This document shows, piece by piece, positions 44,652-58,559 of a stretch of DNA of 64,000 nucleotides; within the stretch, counting starts at the first letter, position 1; every line of letters begins with the position of its first letter. Source of the DNA: Arabidopsis thaliana (Eukaryota > Streptophyta > Magnoliopsida > Brassicales > Brassicaceae); assembly GCF_000001735.4 (NCBI RefSeq), contig NC_003070.9, forward strand, positions 7,068,001-7,132,000, read 5' to 3'. A program made the translations under genes and the position numbers. The notes under the pieces were generated by a model, which worked only from the letters and a program-made list of their open reading frames with translations, did not search any database and was not told the DNA's origin.

Positions 44652-47191
44652 ATGCAAGGAGGATCATCGGGTATTGGATACGGTTTGAAGTATCAGGTGA
44701 TTCATCATCTTCATATTTTCCTTAATTTTCCTTAGGAAGATTCTTTAAAGACGGAATTCATTTTGTTTCAGTCTAGATGTATATCGGATGTGAAAGCCGA
44801 TACGGATTACACAAGCTTTCTCACTGGAACTCTTAGTTTAAAAGAAGAAAATGAGGTGAACCCATGTCTTGATTTTGATTTCGTCTTCTATTTTAGTCGG
44901 GAAGATACTGAAAGTTTTCGTTTTTTGTTCTCCACCATTTGAGATGCTTTTAAGGTTCATCTTCTTCGTTTGTCATCTGGTGGATCTGAGCTTATATGTG
45001 AGGGTTTGTTCTCTCATCCTAATGAGATTTGGGACCTTGCTTCTTGCCCTTTTGATCAACGCATTTTCTCCACCGTCTTCTCCACTGGTAAATTCGCTTG
45101 TCTTGAGTTGATTAGCAAGAATTTGGAGCTCTGGTCTTTGTATTGATTTATAGCGTGAGTGTGTCAAAAACTGATAATGGTTTTATCCGTTAAGGTGAAT
45201 CGTTTGGAGCAGCGATATGGCAAATTCCTGAGTTATATGGTCAACTGAATTCTCCACAATTGGAGCGTGTTGCTTCTCTTGATGCTCATGTTGGTAAGAT
45301 TAATTGGTGAGTTTATGATCAAACGTTTTCAGCGTTCTATTGCTAACAGTTATGTAAAAGTGTTTAAGAGCTTATTTTTTTCTTATCCTCAATCATCTTA
45401 TGAAGCTGACTCTCAATTTTTCTCTCTGGTGGAAACAGTGTTCTTTGGTGGCCTTCTGGAAGATGTGACAAGTTAATCAGCATTGATGAACAAAATATTT
45501 TCTTGTGGAGCTTAGACTGTTCGAAAAAGTCTGCTGAGGTGATTTAGCTACTAGAATATAGTGACAACCTCATTTTTTTTTTATCTCTCAAGTATTTAGA
45601 TCTTTTGTAGGGTATTTCGGTTAAACAGGTTTGGATTTATATAGGTTCTATCTAAGGATTCAGCTGGGATGTTGCATTCTTTATCTGGTGGAGCATGGGA
45701 TCCACATGATGTAAATGCTGTTGCAGCAACGGGTGAATCATCTGTTCAGTTCTGGGACTTGCGTACTATGAAGTATGGTATCACTGTTGCTATCCTCTGT
45801 TGCTGCATGCAGTTAGGAGGTTTTACGCATTGATTTTATTCACACACGTTATAACATGCTCTGATGGGGGTTTTCAATTTTCAAATTAGTGTTAGTTGCT
45901 TGTGGTTTTACCTCGTCACATGACTTTCTCCATGTTTTTTCCCCAACAAAGGAAGGTTAACTCAATTGAACATGCTCATGTACGCGGTGTTGATTACAAT
46001 CCCAAGAGAGAACATATACTTGTAAGACTCCTCTCTTGTAACTCCAAAGCACTGCGCAGTACCCTATTGAATAGAATGGTGTGCAGATAAATATGCTGTG
46101 CATATCCGTTCAGGTCGTTTTCTACATCAGCATTGAGCTGAACTGAATTGTTATGGAGCTCAACCTTTGATTTAAAAATATTATCATAACTTTGCTGTGA
46201 TGGATCAAACATTCGATTATGTAGGTAACTGCAGAGGATGAATCTGGCATACATGTCTGGGATCTCCGGAAGGCCAAGGTTCCTGTCCAAGAGCTTCCTG
46301 GTCATACACATTGGTATGTTTGCTTCTGTTTCCCTTTGTAAACCTTTTTTTAAAGGAACCAAGAACTTGATCCTTGAATTTGTGCCTTTGTATGTTTTTT
46401 TGTCAAATTTTACAGGACTTGGGCTGTCAGGTGTAACCCTGAGTATGATGGACTGATTCTGGTACTCTACTCTCTTTCTCCTTTGTTCTTCTGAACACAA
46501 TCAAAACGTTCCACTTGGTAGCTATGTATGTCAGTCGCAGTTGTTTTAGCTGAAATGTGCAGTTTTATTTTCGGTACATCCTATGGTTTAGCTTAGAAAA
46601 ACTAAAGCCTCTGCTTTTAATTTGCACGCTTATAATTTGTGTCAATTCTGAATCATTCAAGTAAAATACAGAGCGCTGGAACAGATTCGGTTGTCAACCT
46701 GTGGTATGCTTCAGCAACATCCAGTGATGACAAAACCTCAGAAAGGTTATTTCAAATCTCCTAAACATCCTTGCACCGATGATTTTCATTTTTTGCCAAC
46801 ACTGTTGTGATTTCATTGTTACCATCTTTTTCAGTCCTGTGGAATCCACACGACAGCGTGTGAACCCGTTGCTCAACTCATACACTGACTATGAAGACAG
46901 TGTCTATGGTAAAATCCCTTACACCTTATGATTACCATTCTATCTTGTGAACCGAACAAATACTTAATACTGTTTAATTAACAACACAGGCCTTGCTTGG
47001 AGTTCACGTGAGCCTTGGGTTTTTGCATCATTATCATATGACGGAAGAGTAAGTAAACTTTCTCTACCCCATATACTCAGCACAAGATCAACCTAAACTT
47101 CATTTAAAGAGCTTCGGGGTCATTAATCTTGCTTGTATATAAATGTTAGGTCATCATCGAATCCGTCAAGCCTTTCCTTCCAAGAATATAG
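44652..47191 (+). CDS. WD40 repeat protein, EIPR1/TSSC1-like
   Basis: Thirteen exons join in frame to 351 residues: 44652-44696, 44772-44855, 44955-45087, 45195-45306, 45439-45538, 45645-45772, 45952-46021, 46225-46313, 46416-46461, 46672-46745, 46835-46908, 46990-47048 and 47150-47191. WD40 blades are visible as HPNEIWDLASCPFD, VQFWDLRTMK, VRGVDYNPKR, IHVWDLRKAK, HWTWAVRCNP and WVFASLSYDGR. The last motif and overall length fit the TSSC1/EIPR1 group, which in animals binds the EARP and GARP tethering complexes at endosomes and Golgi. The plant function is inferred. By order it is At1g20540. Confidence 0.88.
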
Positions 47192-47484
47192 TAAAAACCC
47201 AGCATCTCTTTTGCTCTGACCCAGACACGACCCATCTTTTGGTAAAGTTGGCACTATTGTATTTGAAACAATGTACTTTTGACACAATCTTTGTGGATCC
47301 TGATGTATCTATCTATCATTCACCAAGATTCTATCGGTATCAATATTCAGTTGCTTTGACCTAAACAGACTCAACGACTAAGTAAGAAAATAAACTGAAA
47401 ATTCCTTCGGATTGGATTTCTATGTACAGATAACATTGATGAGGTATATGACCACAATAAAAAAAAAGCTGACTTTGAACTGAA
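47192..47484. other. Convergent 3' ends
   Basis: About 290 bases separate the stop codons of the plus-strand WD40 gene and the minus-strand fucosyltransferase gene. The stretch must contain both 3' UTRs. Confidence 0.6.
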
Positions 47485-49936
47485 TCAATCTGATAGCATT
47501 TCTTCTAGCTCAGGCTCTTCTGAAACCGATAACGCATCATCATAATCTAACCTCGTACCATTATACAAGCCTCTGTCCTGTAAATCAGTTTGGTCTTCCT
47601 CATAATCTGTCTCTGACGACGACAACTCTGCATCTTCATCTTCTTTCTGCTCTTTCTTCCCGAATTTTCTCGAATCCATCTTTCCCGCTTTTACTTTAGC
47701 ATCAGTATCTTCGCATATACAAGCCGCTGGATTCTCATGAAACTCACCTTTTCCGGCTCTTACCTCCTTTGGTTCTCCCATGAATCCTTTCTGAAATGTT
47801 CTCACTCTTGAAGCAAACTCCTCCCAAGTAGTATTCTCTTTGCTCATAAACAACTTGTATAGCTTTTTCGCATTCGGTCTAATTGTTGGTTTATGTCCAA
47901 AGTATCTCCTACATAAAACCAAGAAATCATTCAACACAAAGAGCTAACAACCTTAAAAACAGAAATGAAGCAGAAAGAAGAAAGATTAGCTATGGTTAAT
48001 TTAACTACCTTCGACCTGCTAATATTCTCGCCATGTTTCCGTTATTGTTGGTAACGAAAACATCGCTTTCGTCACACACAAGGAAATCGAGTGCAGCCAT
48101 TCGTGAAGAATAAGAAGAAAATGGTTTTAACTCCATTTTTGTAGCTATGGTGTCTTTTGAATAGAAATGTGGAAAAAGTGCTTTCAAAGGAGCCAATGAT
48201 TTTTCTCCTCCATAAACTTCACCTGATGCAACATATATATGAACATCACTTCCATATCCCAAAGCTCTAAGCATTAATCCAACTTCTTCTGGTGTAAGTG
48301 GACATCTTCCTTGTCTCCTTTGCTTTTCAGGGTTATTTACCTGCAATGCAAAATTCGTTAAATCCAACAAGAAAATAAGAAGAACTTTGCACAAGTAAGA
48401 TTTGTATACATACATGCAAAGTTTTCCATCTCCTTCTGATTGTTCCTAACTCTTTCTTCTCCTTCTCACCACCACCATAGTAACATCCAGAGAAGGCGAG
48501 CATATCAGGTTCAAACCTAAGATGTAAAGCAATGAAGTGTTTGCTCCTTTTCCGCATTCTTCTGACCAATTCGTTACCCATTTCAAGAATTGGATCAGTA
48601 AACTTAAGCGCATGATAGTTTACTCTACACCTCAGCTTCTGCAAATCATCTCTCAACTTGTTTGAGAGTCTGTAATCAAATTTATTCAATTGAACTGCCT
48701 GAAACAAAGAGTTACAAGACCAAATCATATATAAGCATCATAGAGAAAGAGGAAATAATGAAACCTTTAGATGCTAAGAAGCGTAAAGATTGAGAGACAA
48801 AAACAGGAAAACTTACATGCCTTTTCTGAAGAACAGGTAACACCCGATTGATATAGCATTTCTCATTGCATTTTCTCGGTACACGCATTCTGCGAGGGCT
48901 CCATGTTTGCCCTCCTTTCTGTGGAAGTTTCTCAATGATTTTGACATCTTTTGAGAGAAATGACATAAACCAATCAACATCGAAAATGTTCGAGAAGTCA
49001 CTGGCATATATAAAAAGCACAAAAGTATGTTAATACTAAATAAGATGCATAATGTTTTGATTTTTACGAGAGCTAGTACGAACCTGGCATCTTTCCAGTA
49101 GGATTTCTGGTCCAACTTCGGAATAACAAGCGTAGCGTTTAGAATCCTTGCAGCAACAACAGCATCTACAATCTGAAAGAAGTAATTGCGTTGTGAAACT
49201 CAGACCAAGATCTAAGTAACAACAAAAAGATCACCATAAAACCAGAGAAACCTAAAGGAACTTACACCAGTCCGTTGTTGGTTTAAACCGCCACTAGTGG
49301 CAATCGCCAAGTATCGATCATTTCTAGTAATTGCTTTAGCATCTGCAGTAAGAAAAATCAAAATGTTGTAGTGTGACTAATAAACCTCAATGACAGAAAC
49401 ATTCAAGCATTCTAAACTAAAACACTCTAAACACCAAAAGAACTTTATAAAGTTACACACTTGGGAACTTGCTGCTTGCATTACAACAACCATAAAAGAA
49501 TTCAGCATTCCATGAACGCCAGATATCACGATCCGATCTTCCTCCACCTCTCTGCTTCGGTTTAAAACATACACAAACCCAAATTAGCAAACAAATACAG
49601 ACTTTGCAACAAAAATATCAAATATAAGAACCCTAACCGGAACTGTGAAAACCACTGGTGTGTTCTTCTTCTCATCATTGGCTCCATAGTTAATATGCTT
49701 CTGCAATCAAACAAAAACAATGGCGTTAAGAGACAGAGATCAGAATCTCATCAACAAGGCTATTGAGAGAGAGAAAGAGAGTGTACGGAGATGCGGCGAT
49801 CGGAATCATCAGGAGGAGGGGAAAGAATGGAGAGAAGAGCGAAGAGGATGAGAAGAGCTCCAGAGACAGCGCAAATGAAAGGAAGAAGACGACGGAGACG
49901 GTTGTAGTAATTGTTGCGCCGCCGTTGAAAAGCCAT
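47485..49936 (-). CDS. GDP-fucose O-fucosyltransferase family protein
   Basis: Nine exons (49936-49787, 49700-49638, 49554-49461, 49342-49266, 49172-49084, 49000-48817, 48698-48414, 48340-48009, 47908-47485) give about 565 residues. The N terminus has a basic head (MAFQRRRNNYYNRLRR) and one hydrophobic helix at about 17-38, a type II Golgi anchor. The O-FucT domain (PF10250) shows ATSGGLNQQRTG, IVDAVVAARILNATLVIP, the HLRFEPDMLAF motif, CPLTPEEVGLMLRALGY and a final FVTNNNGNMARILAGRRRYFG. Related plant enzymes fucosylate cell wall pectin or proteins (SPY, POFUT-like); the substrate here is unknown. The C-terminal 80 residues are a highly acidic tail, unusual for the core domain. By order it is At1g20550. 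Confidence 0.92.
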
Positions 49937-51926
49937 TGAAGGCTATACACGCGGCGCTTTTACCTTCGTCTCTACGCCAGACAGAGAGAGAGAGATTCGT
50001 GTTCCAATGGAGACAAAACCAAAAGTCTTTCTCTTTAAGAGTACACACTGGTTTCAAGAGATTCAAAATGAAAGTATTGTCTGTTCTGTTTTTTATTTGT
50101 GATTCTTCTCTGGTTTTCACGACATTTCCATCACCACAATAATCATTGTTGATTCTCTATCTTTTGCTTCAATCAAAGATTGAATTTTTATATACTTGAG
50201 ATACAGAAACAGAGAAAGATTGAATTTTTTAATATTGTAAAAGGAAAGTGAATATTGTTTTTTGGTTTTGAGACAGTTCTTATAGATTTCTGGGCTCTGA
50301 AAGAAATGAGGCACCGCCTCCAGCACTTCGTTGTTCTAACAGCTTTATTTTATTTTTAATTATTACTCCTTAATTAATCAAATTAATTGTTTTTACTTTG
50401 GTGATAAACTATGAGCTGGATTTTAAGAGTTTTGCAAGATGAAAGTTATTCTATTTCTTGCTCTATTTCGTTTTAATTGTTAAATTTCCTGTTTTTTTTG
50501 CTTAATTTTATTCTTATCTAGACATTATTAAGAGATAAGTTTAGCATTTTGTGAACACTAACTAAATTTTGACAGTAGAGCAAGTTGCAAGCTATGTGTT
50601 TATTCTGAAATGAAATCACTTTAGAACCATTACTGTCTAAATTTCCATAATGGTGTAAATATTACTCTTTGGCTTTACATTTGTATCATCCCTATTTTTT
50701 TCATCTTTATATTAGTAAAAAGAAGAATATTTTCAAATTACTTTTTGTCTACTTCAGTGTTTAACTTTTTGCTAAAGAGTGTAAGTGAACAATAGCGTGA
50801 ACTGAGAAAGAAAGTATAACTCTTTTGTCTGTCTTTTATACAAGTTTCTGTTTGCTTGGTGTTGTCACAATCGATGAACATAAATGTTGTGAGCCGGTTT
50901 GAGGAATTTTGGATTCGTATTCCTCCTAACCAAAATCAGAAAATAATCAACGGTTTGAGGTCATCTACCTATAGTTTAAACGAGTCATGGTCCGGTTTAG
51001 TCATTAAGCACTCGTATTGATTGAGAAAAAAAGATAATTCACACGCAAATTTGATTAGTAGATTTTTAAGTTTATCTTTACGCTTTCACGGAACTATTAC
51101 AAATGATTATCTCTTGTTACTTACAAGTTTCACCATGTGAACCTTAGTTGTTTCAAGTGTCATTCATCAACCATATACTGTAGATTGAAGGCTTATTATA
51201 GTAAGTGCACTCATTTCGTTGCAATGTTAACATCTACTTTTCTTAAATACTATACAACGTAATTTGTTAGACTGTTAGGTACAACAAATTTATTTAGTGA
51301 TTATTTATAAGTTCTGTAATTACAAATTTATAAATATGAAATACTTTTCGATTCATTATAAACATCAATTAATGTTGCATTCAAAATTGAAAATATCAAT
51401 TAACCATTGATAATGATCATGTAGAAAAATCAAACTAAAGAGCAAATTAAATTATGATTATGAAGGGTTATAAAAAACATACAGATTGAAATTTAACCAA
51501 CCTTTAACCGACCCCTAATGAATCGTTTTATATGTTGTACCATGTCATGTCATGTATGTGTTGAACAATACACGACTTTCTAACAACAATAGTAATACTT
51601 ATTTAGTTTTCTTAAAATAATCGAAATCTAATAAACAAATTGCAGTAAATAACAGCAAAAATATAGATAATTAAGAGACACAATCCAAAGATTGATTCCC
51701 TTAAGATAATAATATATCCACTTGCCATCAGATTCAACTCTAATCAGAATGCTATAGATCTAATCTTCCGGAATTACAATTTCATCCCGGTTTTATTTAT
51801 TTCAGAAACATACAAATTGGTTTTAGTATCTCATTCTGGTTTAGCTTAGACACAAACATGATCTTATAGACAGTAATTTATAAGACATCTTGTAGAGATT
51901 GGAAGTAACAAAGAAAGCTTACCAAT
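49937..51926. other. Spacer, no gene seen
   Basis: The first 400 bases contain the promoter and leader of the fucosyltransferase, with a GA repeat near 49984-49994. The rest is A+T-rich and without a recognised gene. Confidence 0.5.
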
Positions 51927-53730
51927 TCATAACTTGCTTCTGCCTTTCTTTGATAAGCTTACCAAAGCCTTAGCCTTGGTCCTCAGAACAAACTTCTGGA
52001 CTTTTCCAGTCGATGTTTTAGGAAGATCCTCAAACACAATACTCCTCGGAGCCATATAATGTGGAAGCCGGTCCCTGCAATAGCTAATAAGCTCCTCCGC
52101 ACTGGCCTTAGACCCGTCTTTAAGTTTCACAAATGCACAAGCAGTCTCACCCCAATACTCATCAGGCCTCGCAACTACAGCTGCTTCAAGAACACAAGGG
52201 TGAGTGAACAGAGTAGACTCGACTTCAATCGAGCTAATGTTTTCTCCTCCAGAGATTATAATGTCTTTCGATCTGTCTTTCAGCTCTATGTATCCGTCAG
52301 GGTGTTTAACACCTAAGTCGCCACTCCAAAACCAACCTCCTTTAAAAGCTTCCTTGGTTGCTTCAGGGTTCTTTAAGTAACCATTCATCACCGTGTTTCC
52401 TCTGAAGACAACTTCACCCATAGTCACACCATCAGCTGGCAAAGTTCTCATGGTTACAGGGTCTTTAACTTGTATTTCCTCGAGCCCTAAATGATTCACG
52501 CCTTGTCGAGCTTTCATTTTCGCCTGTTCTTCTCTAGGCAAAGAGTCCCACTCAGGCTTCCATGTACAGATTGTGCCTGGTCCATAAGTTTCAGTTAACC
52601 CATAGGAATGAAACATAGAAAACCCCAACTCTTCCATCTTGAAAATCACATGAGCTGGTGGCGGTGCAGCACCGGTTATAAAAGACACCTTCCCGGGAAG
52701 CGGTTTCTGCTCAGATTCAGGCGCATTGATGATCATATTCAATATCGTCGGCGCACCTCCCATATGAGTCACCTTATGCTGGGAAATATTATCAAATATA
52801 GCCTTGGCCGTAACATTCCTCAAACATATATTAGTCCCACCAATAGCAGTAACACCCCACAATAAGCACCAGCCATTGCAGTGAAACATGGGATTAGTCC
52901 ATAGATAAGTAGGCGAGGAGTGCATTTCGTTGAGTAAAACCGCAGCCAGAGAATTCAAATAAGCACCTCTGTGACTATAAACAACACCTTTGGGGCTTGA
53001 AGTGGTACCTGATGTGTAATTAACAGATATAGCATCACACTCATCTGTTGGTCGTATAACCTCGAAGTCCGATTTCCCCATCGCTACAACATCTTCGTAT
53101 TCCATCATTTCCTCAGATCTCTTCTTCCTTGAAACAGATTGAGTAAGAGGCTCTGGGATCAAGACCAAAATCGGGACCTTGTCACCTTTATTTGAGAGGA
53201 TTTCACAAGCTCCTTCAGCTATTTGGAGAAACTGATGATCTGCAAAAATCACTTTTGTCCCTGAATGTCTAAGCAAGACAGCAACAAGTGATGAATCATG
53301 ACGAATGTTGAGTGTACAGAGCAAAGCTCCAGCCATAGGAACACCAAAATGCAATTCAACCATAGCTGGAACGTTTGGAGCCAACACTGAAACCTTGAGA
53401 ATCAGAAAACGCAACAAACTAAGTTTCGATCTATGAACAGAAAAGATCTCCAAATAGCATGGAATCAACTAATTAAACTAGCTAAGAAGGGAAAAAGGGA
53501 GAAATCGATGAACGAGAAGTTCTGACCACATCTCCGGTAGAGATTCCGAGCTGGGAGAGAGCGGAGGCGATTCTGACGCAGCGGTCACGAGTCTGGCGCC
53601 ACGTGTACTTGACGGAGCCATAAACGATGGAGACTCTGTCAGCGTAGACGACAGCAGATCTATCGAGGAAGCTGATCGGAGTGAGAGGAACGTAGTTGGC
53701 CGGAGATTTGATAGTTCCCTCCATTTTCAT
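51927..53730 (-). CDS. AAE1: Acyl-activating enzyme 1 (AMP-binding, peroxisomal)
   Basis: Two exons (53730-53527 and 53393-51927) give 556 residues. The N terminus [20 protein letters not shown] is followed by the ANL fold: AMP-binding motif [18 protein letters not shown] near 190, [12 protein letters not shown] near 320, [20 protein letters not shown] near 415, and the C-terminal catalytic Lys in [12 protein letters not shown]. The last residues GRSKL are a peroxisomal signal. Enzymes of this class make acyl-CoA from short or medium carboxylic acids using ATP; AAE1 (At1g20560) is reported with a peroxisomal assignment. A second ATG at 53724 would shorten it by two residues. It belongs to a different subfamily from the 4CL-like cluster 14 kb away. 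Confidence 0.95.
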
Positions 53731-54017
53731 AGATTTTATCGCCGGAAAAGTAGTACAGTAGTAGTTTTGCTCGCTCGTGCATCGAGGAGGTATATAATAT
53801 AAGTTAACTACTCTGTAATCTAGCCTGAGTTTGTTGTCGTATTATCATATATCTTTTCTATTTGAATTTTGCAATCAGACTAGTGGGCGACTACTGGTAG
53901 TGACCTGTCCCGACCACATATTATTTTTGCTCAAACATGTCATAATAATAATTTTATGTTTTTTTTTTTTGCACACATTCATTTGGGATTTAGTTCAATG
54001 GACCTGGAAGAGTTGGT

Positions 54018-57000
54018 CTATGATCCAGAAGCAGTCATCGAGCTTCCAGTGTCAGACATGTAGTGATAATTGTAATTGATTCTGGTCACCAAATCAGCCA
54101 GATGAGGGAAGTGTCCCACATTCTTCTTCGAAGTCAATACCTGCAAGTTCCGATAGTACATATTTACTAAACTGAGACAAGAAAAGAGTGCACCGAAGTT
54201 TGGATAGAGTGGTCTTACTCTAAGGAGGAAAGCAATACAGTCCTCGAATTGTTTCTCGATGCGGTCTATCTCCATCTCCCATCTAGCCTTGATAGCTGAA
54301 ACTGCTCCACCGCTGCTCAGCGTCTGTTGTATTGAGTAGAATTCTAGAGCTAAACCGAGAATCATGTTGATCCGACTTGCGATGATTGCCCACTGTGTAC
54401 AGAACCCACCAGATACTTGGTTTTATAGCTACAAATCCGAATACTTATTATGCATATACAAATGGTCAATTACCAGCTTTTCTTGAACCACAAAACATTG
54501 CCTCTGAATCGATAACAAGTACGTCTCGTGTACATCTATGACCTCATCTAGAGACCCTGCTTTTACCATAGCTTCGCACAGCTCACGCCAAGCAGTGTGA
54601 TATACCTGTTTGTAAAACCCAGTGAAGCCATAACATCAACTTCCAATTTTGCAACAACACTTGCACATACTTATAACTACGGAAACTAATACGGTTGTCG
54701 GTAATTATAACCAATTATCCAGTATTAGACATTACCCTATCCATTACGTATTGATGAAAAGCATCCACAAAATTGAGGAGCTTTTGTTCCAGTAAACAGT
54801 GGTGCTTGCGGATTTTTGTTGCAGAGCCTTTACCCTATAATACATAAACACCAAAGTCATTAAGTTTATCAAACTAAACCACATCATTATGACTCCTCAG
54901 TACATTACGTATATCAAAAGACTACTCAGGCTATCTGAGATTGGATTCGGATGTCAAATGAAGCAGTCTAAATGGAAAGAAATGGTTTGAGAGATATCAA
55001 AGACCTTCCACATCAACCTTCGTGCCTTATCAAGCACATATTTTGCTCGCTTGACCTTCAACAAAAATCCCATCACCTGTTTTCATTTAAACAATTAACA
55101 CATAGAACATCACACTGTTTCCCCAAAAAAATAGCTGGATGAGAAAGGGTTACCTGGTTATACTTCTTAATGGCCTCGCTGTTCGCAATAAGCTCAAGCG
55201 GCCACGGCACCTTAAAAGGAAAATAGTTAAGATCTTTTACAGATAGATGTTAGCACTGTAATATGTCACTACGCTGCAACTGGGTGTAAGACTAAATGTT
55301 TTTCTCTACACCTTGTATGTGAATTTGAGAGATTCAAGGCAATCTATCGCATAATTGTTAACGCTGCTTTCACGAGGTGAAGAAAGGGATTTTACGTCGC
55401 CCTTGTCATCTTTGTCTCTGTCCAAACACCCTTCACTGGAAATAGATACCACCAATGCATCAGGACTGCTTAACAACATGGTATCAGCTGAATTTCTAAT
55501 TGATTCCTGTAAATTGTACAATTTCAAATTTAGTTTGTTTGTATAAACACTATATACGGCAACAGAAAACAGTGATACAGAAGCAAACAGTTAACAAACA
55601 GTGAATCTATTTACTGGAGACTATAAAGATGAGAGAAGTGTCTCTAAGAAAGAAGTTCATTAAATTTGGTTACCTGAATGATTATGTTCAACTCAAAATC
55701 ATCATTTGATGACTCTCCCTTGCCCAGCCTATCAAATATGACAGTCAAAAAATGCTGCAGAAGGTCCCCTGAAAAATTTATAGGATTTGTTAAGATTCCA
55801 GTTACAATCCTATTGCCAAAAAGGTTAAAGCACATAAAACATACCTGAACCTAACAAATAAATGGCACGCAACACCGCAAGTTCGTGCATCAATTTCCAT
55901 TCATTCATTAGTTTTGAAAAAATCACTTTGCTAATGTTGTCCACCTACAACACGCACAGCTATCAGAACGTAACAAAAGTATGCATACCGTAGCAACAAG
56001 TGGCAATGTACAGCTTACATCACCGTACCTGCCTCCTGATGTTGATTGTGAAGCATTCTTGCATTATTACAACAGGAAGTAGAGTATTCCTTGGCTCTGT
56101 CCTAAGTATCCAGCTGAGAACTCTTGAAGGAAGTGTACTATTCTTTTGGTAAGGTAGGAATTCTGACATATGGAGCTTCGACTTTTTTGTTGATCACAAA
56201 GATTTCAAACTCCGCTATCATAAACTATTGCACATGGGATAAAAGTGAAGAAATGGACATAAAATGATCAGTATCTAAGTACCTGGAATGACGGCAGCAA
56301 TGTAGGAAAAGGAAATAACGTTTCTAGAATTTTGGTGTCATCTTGAGAAGAAAGATATTCAGATCTACCGAATTGGAATCCATATTTGTAGTTTGTTCCG
56401 ACAAATTTTGGTGCAACGCCAGATCCCTCAAAAACAGCACTCAACAAACTCTTATCATTTAGAGAGGGTAGACAATAGTTCTCTGATAAGTTCAAGACAT
56501 GCCAGGCATTTTTATTCCTCTCAAGATCCATTTTAGATGCTGAAACAACAAGGTTTTCATGACAAAACAACCCCTGCAACACCTTTTCGGCAGCGAGAAC
56601 ATTTTTTTCTTCTTTAACACAAGTAACACAACATGGACTCTGGAGTTCTGATTTGGCTTCTATAGATTTTTTCTCTTGCACAGCACCAACCAACAACTTA
56701 TACCACATTCGCTCTGAGTATGTGAGAAGATCACCTGTGCCATTCACTAGCTTACCACTTATATATGATGCTAAAGTAGGAGAAATCTCCCACTCATCTG
56801 TCTCATCTTTCCACAGATATCTAGATACATGATCACCATGGCCTATGAGGCCAGCAAGTGATAGACAGAATATTTCAGACAAGGATAAGTCTGCAATGCT
56901 TCTAAAGCTATTCTTTCCAGCCAGGAGTATGCCACAGCCAGAATTCCCAAAACCATTTCGCCCATGGTACTGAATCTTTTCACAATTTTCTGAAGACGTA

Positions 57001-58559
57001 GAAGGAATATGCTGCATCAGCTGCAGTGACTTTCCAGCAGAAACAATCGACTTACATATGTCTTTTATGAACAGTGGGCATAACACCCGATTGTTCTGCT
57101 CTTTGTCTTTGTCAGAAACTGAATTGGAGTCATTTCCACTCATCCCTTTCTTTTGATTTAGCGAAGTTACATTTGATTTTGGACCCAGCACCCTCGTCAA
57201 CAGATAGCTTTTCTCCCAAAACTCTGCATCGCTAACCGAGACCGATTGGTTGGCTGTAAAGAACAACTGCGAGGAAACAAAAGTTAATCTTCACCTCAAC
57301 TAAGGAATTCATCATCATCAAACTTTCAATTTGCTCGCCTTGTAAAGAATGTACTTTGATGTTGGCATCAAAAAGATAGAGGAAAATAGTTTCTCGCCCA
57401 TGGAACATAAATAAAACCCCAAGAACACCTACCTCTTCAAAAGGATCATCAAGAGTTCCCTCAAACAACCATGAATCCAAACTCTCTACATATGGCAATA
57501 AACTTCCAGCAAAGATTTGCAATAACATGTGAAATCCTTCCACCTGGTCCAAATATTTTCAATAATCCAATTAGAGAAGTGAGCAACAACAAAGGAAAAA
57601 AAAAAAAAAAAGAACACAAAAAAACGGCCACAAGCTCACCACCTTGTACAAGACATACTTCATCTAGCCTCTTGTAAAGGTAATCAAGAACGTGCACAGC
57701 AATTTCAGCTGTTGAAATAGCCGAACTCGACTCAAAATACGCATGAGGGATCGCACCTCGTACAACTTGGAAAAGGTATTCAGCATCTGAACACAGACTA
57801 GCAAATAGAAAGAAAAAAACTGAAGACTGCTATTAAATATAGTTCTTGAACCGAGAAACAGCATTCAATATATGAAAATGATCTAGGCTACACACCTAGA
57901 TAAAGAACTAGTTAATCCCAAAAGAGTTGGAGTAACAGCAACATTAGAATCGTTGATCTTCACTTCCTCATTCAAAGCAATATCTCTAAGTCTCTGTTCC
58001 AATACCCAATTGTACATCAGTCTCAAATATTCAAGAACAAGCCAAATAAATAAATAAAAAAACTAATAGGGAGTTGTGGACTACTTGCCTCAAGCCAACC
58101 AGAGGCAGAGTTCGAAAATGCCATTAAAGTAGGAGGAGATTTAAGAGAGGCATTAATTCCACTAACAATAGACTCCACAAGCTTCAAACATGTAGCAGCA
58201 TACAAAAATCCAGCGAGAAGGACATGAAGGCTTGACTGAGACAAATGAGAAACTCGTATCTCACTTTTAGCGCGGAAAGTTTGTTCCTTTCGGTCCCAGA
58301 AAATGAAGGGACTAGAGAAACCTTGCAAAGCTTGTAAGAGACCTTTCACCTAATTAACCTCCGGAGAAAAAGGGTTTAAGTTGCTTTGCCGAAAAGAATT
58401 TGAAAAGAGTAGTGTTTGTGGCATTACCAGATGGGATTCATTCACGCTCACTGAAGGAGGAGCTAGTTCTGAGTGTGTCCAAACTCTGTGACTGCACATC
58501 ATTCCCGGAATTAGGGTGTCTAAGCCGGCGTGATCAATACGAAGCAACGACTCAGACAT
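54018..58559 (-). CDS. GCP5: Gamma-tubulin complex protein 5
   Basis: Sixteen exons join to about 976 residues: 58559-58428, 58349-58089, 57993-57896, 57797-57640, 57536-57433, 57266-56283, 56175-56029, 55944-55845, 55768-55674, 55506-55312, 55210-55154, 55076-55005, 54834-54736, 54605-54474, 54392-54219 and 54140-54018. The Spc97/Spc98 family pattern is clear: an early YAATCLKLVE region, GAIPHAYFESSSA with LLPYVESLDSWLFEG, and a C-terminal bundle with PWPLELIANSEAIKKYNQVM, FLLKVKRAKYVLDKARRLMW and FVDAFHQYVMDR. GCP5 is part of the gamma-tubulin ring complex that nucleates microtubules. Intron 2 has a GC donor. At exon 5 I used the acceptor GGAAG at 57537-57541 because it keeps frame. By order it is At1g20570. 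The symbol is by family. Confidence 0.9.
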
